Below are positions 5,729 through 9,438 of a DNA stretch of 9,438 nucleotides, piece after piece (the stretch's first letter is position 1; every line of letters begins with the position of its first letter). The notes beneath the pieces were generated by a model. The model did not search any database. It saw nothing but the letters and a program-made list of their open reading frames with translations, and was not told where the DNA came from. The stretch spans positions 1 through 9,438 of the forward strand of contig DCQA01000013.1 in the NCBI GenBank assembly GCA_002323325.1. Reading direction: 5' to 3'. The DNA comes from Coxiellaceae bacterium UBA1530. Lineage in GTDB: Bacteria; Pseudomonadota; Gammaproteobacteria; Coxiellales; Coxiellaceae. The translations under genes and the position numbers were made by a program.

Positions 5729-8161
5729 CTAATGCCTAGCTGCACCCTTAGCTTCACCTTTAGAAGTGGGCGTCAGCGTAGTTTTTTTCTCATCAGAAAT
5801 TGGACTAGGGATTGAAGATAATGCAACAGAAAACACATCATCAATCCACTGCGCTGGATGAATATTTAAGTTCTGTAATACCGCTTTGGGGATTTCTTTC
5901 AAATCACGTTGATTATCACGAGGAATGATTACATCGGTAATTCCACCACGCAATGCGGCTAATAATTTTTCTTTCAAGCCTCCTATTGGCAAAACCTCTC
6001 CACGCAAAGTAATTTCACCGGTCATAGCAACATTAAAACGAACTGGAATCTCGGTTATCGCAGAGACTAATGCAGTACACATACCAACACCAGCACTAGG
6101 ACCATCTTTCGGTGTCGCACCTTCAGGCACATGTACGTGCCAATCATGCTCTTGAAAGTATCCCTCACCAATGCCTAATGAATGTGAGCGACTCCGTACA
6201 ACCGTGAGTGCCGCATGAATGGATTCTTGCATCACGTTACCTAGATGTCCGGTATATTGTGATTTACCCTTACCTGGGACTATCTGAGCCTCTATAGTTA
6301 ACAGTTCACCACCGACTTCTGTCCAAGCCAATCCTGTGACTTGTCCAATCCGATCTTCATTTTCTGCCGACCCAAAGCGATATCGCTTAACTCCCAAATA
6401 CTTTTCAATATTACGGACTGTAATATTGGTTGATTTCTTTGACGATGATTTTTTATCTGCCTCAGTAATGACTAATTCTTTAACAACCTTACGCGCAATT
6501 TTTGCTACCTCACGATCCAAGCTTCGCACTCCAGATTCTCTTGTATAACTACGCACTATCTCACACAGCGCGCCTTCTGATACCGAAAGCTCTTTCGACT
6601 TTAAGCCACAATTCTTGATTTGACGAGGGACTAAGTAACGTTGAGCAATTTTCAATTTTTCATGTTCGGTGTAACCAGAAAGTCGAATCACTTCCATACG
6701 ATCCAATAAAGGTCCAGGAATATTCATTGAATTAGCTGTAGCGATGAACATCACATCCGATAGATCATAATCAACCTCTAAATAATGGTCATTAAAGGCA
6801 TTATTCTGCTCTGGATCTAGCACCTCTAATAATGCTGATGCAGGATCCCCACGAAAGTCAGCAGCCATTTTGTCAACTTCATCCAACATAAATAGGGGAT
6901 TTTTAACTTTTACTTTAGAGAGCTTTTGAATTACCTTTCCGGGCATAGCGCCGATATAGGTACGACGATGCCCCCGAATCTCAGCCTCATCACGCACGCC
7001 ACCTAAGGATACACGAACAAACTCACGACCAGTAGCACGAGCAATAGACTCCCCTAAGGAAGTTTTACCGACACCTGGAGGGCCTACTAAACAGACGATC
7101 GGGCCTTTTAATTGTTTTACACGCTTTTGAACGGCTAGATACTCAAGAATACGCTCTTTGACTTCTTTAAGACCGTAATGATCACTATCTAATATGGACT
7201 GAGCTTTAACTAAGTCGTGACTTACTTTAGACTTCTTTGACCAAGGCACTAACAACATTGTATCAATGTAATTTCTAGAAACTGTAGCTTCTGCTGACAT
7301 CTGAGACATCATACGTAATTTTTTTAATTCGGCTAAACTTTTTTCCAAGGCCTCTTTAGGCATACCGGATGCATTAATTTTTTGTTCTAGATCTTCAAGC
7401 TCATTAGCAGGTAACCCAGCATCATCAAGATCACCCATTTCCTTTTGTATCGCCTTTATTTTCTCACTTAAATAATAATGGCGTTGGCTTTTCTCAACTT
7501 GAGTTCGGACTCGACCTTGCACACGTTTTTCAACATCCAACAGCTCTAATGCTTCAGCCACAATATTGGTTAAATAATCTAACCGTTCAGAAACGTTATT
7601 AAGCTCTAATAGCTGCTGTCGTATCGCTAATGTCATATCAATATGAGCGGCAACACTATCAGATAATCGACAAGCCTTAGGAATTGCAGCAATCGAAGAA
7701 TAAACTTCTTTCGGAACGCCTTTACCAAGCTCAACCAACTTCTCAAATTGAGACAACACCGTTTTGACTTTGAGATTCATTTCAGGCGAATCATCATCGC
7801 CCTCCTCTTTAAGTAAAGAAACCTCTGCTGATAGGTAGTCTTCACCTTGTATGAAAGCTGACATATTAGCACGACTACAACCTTCGACTAAGAGTTTGAT
7901 CGTTCCATCAGGGAGCCTTAGCATTTGCAAAATTGTTGCAACCGTCCCGATCTGATAGACATCGGACTCACAAGGGAGCTCAGTGTCAGCATCCTTTTGG
8001 ACTACAAGAAATATTTTTTTATCTCTCTGCATAGCGGCCTCTAGAGCCGTAATTGACTCTTGTCGACCGACAAAAAGTGGCATTACCATGTAAGGAAATA
8101 CAACCACATCACGTAAAGGCAATAATGGCAAGGTTAAACTATCATTGTGCAAATTATCCAT
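5729..8161 (-). CDS. lon: ATP-dependent protease Lon
   Basis: An 810-residue Lon, the homo-hexameric cytosolic AAA+ serine protease that removes misfolded and short-lived regulatory proteins. Order: LAN substrate-binding domain (about 10-205, starting LPLLPLRDVVVFP), a helical coiled-coil region (about 205-310), then the AAA+ module with Walker A GPPGVGKTS (360-368), Walker B FMLDEVD (424-430), sensor-1 N477, R488 in the LLDR arginine-finger region, and sensor-2 R546. The protease domain (about 600-785) has the Ser-Lys dyad: S689 in PKDGPSAG and K732 in GGLKEK, 43 residues apart as in E. coli Lon (S679/K722). About 25 residues beyond the usual end (SPISDEKKTTLT onwards) form a polar, basic tail. 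The ATG at 8161 is preceded by GAGAGG five bases away. It is followed directly by pmbA, whereas enterobacteria have hupB there. All motifs are intact, so it should be active. Confidence 0.97.
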   Translation of the reverse strand: MDNLHNDSLTLPLLPLRDVVVFPYMVMPLFVGRQESITALEAAMQRDKKIFLVVQKDADTELPCESDVYQIGTVATILQMLRLPDGTIKLLVEGCSRANMSAFIQGEDYLSAEVSLLKEEGDDDSPEMNLKVKTVLSQFEKLVELGKGVPKEVYSSIAAIPKACRLSDSVAAHIDMTLAIRQQLLELNNVSERLDYLTNIVAEALELLDVEKRVQGRVRTQVEKSQRHYYLSEKIKAIQKEMGDLDDAGLPANELEDLEQKINASGMPKEALEKSLAELKKLRMMSQMSAEATVSRNYIDTMLLVPWSKKSKVSHDLVKAQSILDSDHYGLKEVKERILEYLAVQKRVKQLKGPIVCLVGPPGVGKTSLGESIARATGREFVRVSLGGVRDEAEIRGHRRTYIGAMPGKVIQKLSKVKVKNPLFMLDEVDKMAADFRGDPASALLEVLDPEQNNAFNDHYLEVDYDLSDVMFIATANSMNIPGPLLDRMEVIRLSGYTEHEKLKIAQRYLVPRQIKNCGLKSKELSVSEGALCEIVRSYTRESGVRSLDREVAKIARKVVKELVITEADKKSSSKKSTNITVRNIEKYLGVKRYRFGSAENEDRIGQVTGLAWTEVGGELLTIEAQIVPGKGKSQYTGHLGNVMQESIHAALTVVRSRSHSLGIGEGYFQEHDWHVHVPEGATPKDGPSAGVGMCTALVSAITEIPVRFNVAMTGEITLRGEVLPIGGLKEKLLAALRGGITDVIIPRDNQRDLKEIPKAVLQNLNIHPAQWIDDVFSVALSSIPSPISDEKKTTLTPTSKGEAKGAARH

Positions 8162-8166
8162 ATTAA

Positions 8167-8172
8167 CCTCTC
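8167..8172 (-). promoter_or_regulatory. Shine-Dalgarno of lon
   Basis: GAGAGG on the minus strand, five bases before the ATG at 8161. It fixes the lon start. Confidence 0.7.
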
Positions 8173-8175
8173 TTA

Positions 8176-8195
8176 AATTGAGCTAAGCTCGAATT
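8176..8195 (-). promoter_or_regulatory. inverted repeat between clpX and lon
   Basis: In the 48-base gap, AATT-GAGC-TAA-GCTC-G-AATT forms a small stem with one bulge: 4 GC-containing pairs plus 4 A-T pairs, and a 3-base loop. It sits just before the lon Shine-Dalgarno. In the transcribed direction only three U follow, so full termination is unlikely. It could mark mRNA processing or partial attenuation between clpX and lon, or be chance. Confidence 0.25.
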
Positions 8196-8209
8196 TTTAT
8201 GTAGTACTT

Positions 8210-9438
8210 TTACTCAACAGCAGATTTCTTACCCTGATCATTATTGCTATAGACAAAAACAGGTTCCGCAGAATTATTGACGACACCTTCATCGATAACT
8301 ACTTTTTCAAGATGATCCATAGAGGGTATCTCGTACATTAAATGTAATAACAAATGCTCTACAATAGAACGCAAGCCTCGCGCACCAGATTTTCGTTTTA
8401 TTGCTTGCTGAGCAATCGCTTCTAGGGCATTTTCTCTCATATCTAGCGACACACCCTCAAGTTCAAACAACTTCTCATACTGTTTTGTTAAAGCATTTCT
8501 AGGCTCTCGCAAGATTCGAACCAAAGCAGCCTCATCAAGACGCTCAAGAATAGAAAGAACAGGCAAACGTCCGATAAACTCGGGGATAAGACCGTATTTC
8601 ATCAAATCTTCTGGCTGAACTTGGTCAAGTAGTTTTGTTTCATGACCACTATCTTCTCCAGGCTTAACTTCAGCTGAAAAACCAATCCCAGTTTGATCTG
8701 TTCTTTGCTGAATTACCGTGTGAAGATCCGCAAAAGCACCGCCGCAGATAAACAAAATATTCGAGGTATCCACTTGCAAATACTCTTGCTGCGGATGCTT
8801 GCGCCCGCCCTGTGGCGGGATGGCTGCAACGGTTCCTTCGATCAACTTTAATAATGCCTGCTGTACCCCCTCCCCGGAAACATCTCGGGTTAACGAAGGA
8901 CTATCAGTTTTACGCGTTATCTTATCGATCTCATCGATATAGATAATACCTGACTGAGCTTTTTCCACATCGTAATTACACTTCTGTAATAACTTCTGAA
9001 TAATGTTTTCTACATCCTCACCAACATAGCCAGCTTCAGTAAGTGTGGTAGCATCGGCTATTGCAAATGGAACATTCAAGATACGGGCTAAGGTTTGCGC
9101 TAATAAGGTTTTACCGGAACCTGTTGGCCCAATTAAAAGAATATTACTTTTTGATAATTCAACATCACCGGGCTTTGGCTTATGAGCTAAGCGCTTGTAG
9201 TGATTGTATACGGCAACTGACAAGACTTTTTTAGCCTGGTGTTGACCGATAACGTATTCGTCGAGTTGATGATGAATATCTTTTGGTTTTGGCAGCTCAC
9301 TTTGATCTGTCAAATCATCTTGAGCCTCTTCTATGATGATATCGTTACACAGATCAATGCATTCATTACAAATAAACACTGATGGACCAGCAATTAATTT
9401 ACGGACCTCGTGCTGGCTTTTACCACAAAAAGAACAGT
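8210..9438 (-). CDS. clpX: ClpX, ATPase subunit of the ClpXP protease (5' end cut by window)
   Basis: Hexameric AAA+ unfoldase that recognises tagged substrates and feeds them to ClpP. 408 residues are visible, counted from the first whole codon (TGT at 9436). The zinc-binding domain begins at once: C1-x2-C4 and C23-x2-C26 (CSFC, CNEC). Then Walker A GPTGSGKT (103-110), pore-1 loop GYVG (136-139), Walker B IIYIDEID (164-171), RKH loop GGRKHP (210-215), the IGF loop that docks ClpP (250-252) and sensor-2 GARGLRS (351-357). The GTG at 9379 is not the start because the conserved zinc domain continues upstream, so roughly 10-15 residues lie outside the window. It ends with TAA 48 bases before lon. 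ClpP is expected just upstream, outside the window. The IGF loop indicates that this ClpX works with ClpP. No defect is seen. Confidence 0.97.
   Translation of the reverse strand, partial: CSFCGKSQHEVRKLIAGPSVFICNECIDLCNDIIIEEAQDDLTDQSELPKPKDIHHQLDEYVIGQHQAKKVLSVAVYNHYKRLAHKPKPGDVELSKSNILLIGPTGSGKTLLAQTLARILNVPFAIADATTLTEAGYVGEDVENIIQKLLQKCNYDVEKAQSGIIYIDEIDKITRKTDSPSLTRDVSGEGVQQALLKLIEGTVAAIPPQGGRKHPQQEYLQVDTSNILFICGGAFADLHTVIQQRTDQTGIGFSAEVKPGEDSGHETKLLDQVQPEDLMKYGLIPEFIGRLPVLSILERLDEAALVRILREPRNALTKQYEKLFELEGVSLDMRENALEAIAQQAIKRKSGARGLRSIVEHLLLHLMYEIPSMDHLEKVVIDEGVVNNSAEPVFVYSNNDQGKKSAVE

Noticed and set aside
5194..6548. Plus-strand open frames of 70-79 codons opposite pmbA and lon
   Set aside because: They are reverse-strand shadows of strongly conserved genes.

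Overview
The window looks like a piece of an AT-rich, gene-decaying bacterial chromosome, most likely from a proteobacterium. ClpX, Lon and PmbA read as beta/gammaproteobacterial. I lean towards Betaproteobacteria because of recalled phrases such as VIQQRT..TGIGF in ClpX and AEATV.RNYID plus LAWTEVGGELLTIEA in Lon; this is memory, not a search. About 4.3 kb of low-density, AT-rich sequence with gene remnants sits beside an intact housekeeping operon, which fits a host-associated lineage undergoing genome reduction. That lifestyle is an inference.

Right half (4367-9438): a compact minus-strand operon in the order clpX (5' end off the window) - lon - pmbA/tldE. The gaps are 48 and 21 bases, and lon and pmbA each have a visible Shine-Dalgarno sequence. 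All three frames are intact and keep the family motifs. ClpX (with ClpP, presumably encoded just outside the window) and Lon are the main ATP-dependent cytosolic proteases. PmbA/TldE is a subunit of the TldD-TldE peptidase. The operon therefore groups protein and peptide degradation functions. An AT-rich hairpin at 4294-4321 may end the transcript.

Left half (1-4366): mostly non-coding. The only convincing intact gene is a 147-residue GNAT acetyltransferase (971-1414, minus). Next to it lies the C-terminal third of a dead alanine racemase (461-794, minus), with a one-base frameshift in a run of seven A. Less certain are coding-like fragments on the minus strand at about 2060-2620 (perhaps a glycosyltransferase-like gene) and on the plus strand at about 2964-3291. 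At 3624-3694 there are nearly nine copies of an 8-base tandem repeat, which opens a roughly 480-base stretch strikingly poor in G on the plus strand (about 22 G against 91 C by hand count).

I see no rRNA, tRNA, CRISPR array, insertion sequence or complete unknown multi-gene system. The points most worth a second look are the frameshifted alr remnant, the 8-base repeat with its G-poor flank, the clpX-lon-pmbA gene order, and the unidentified decayed genes.
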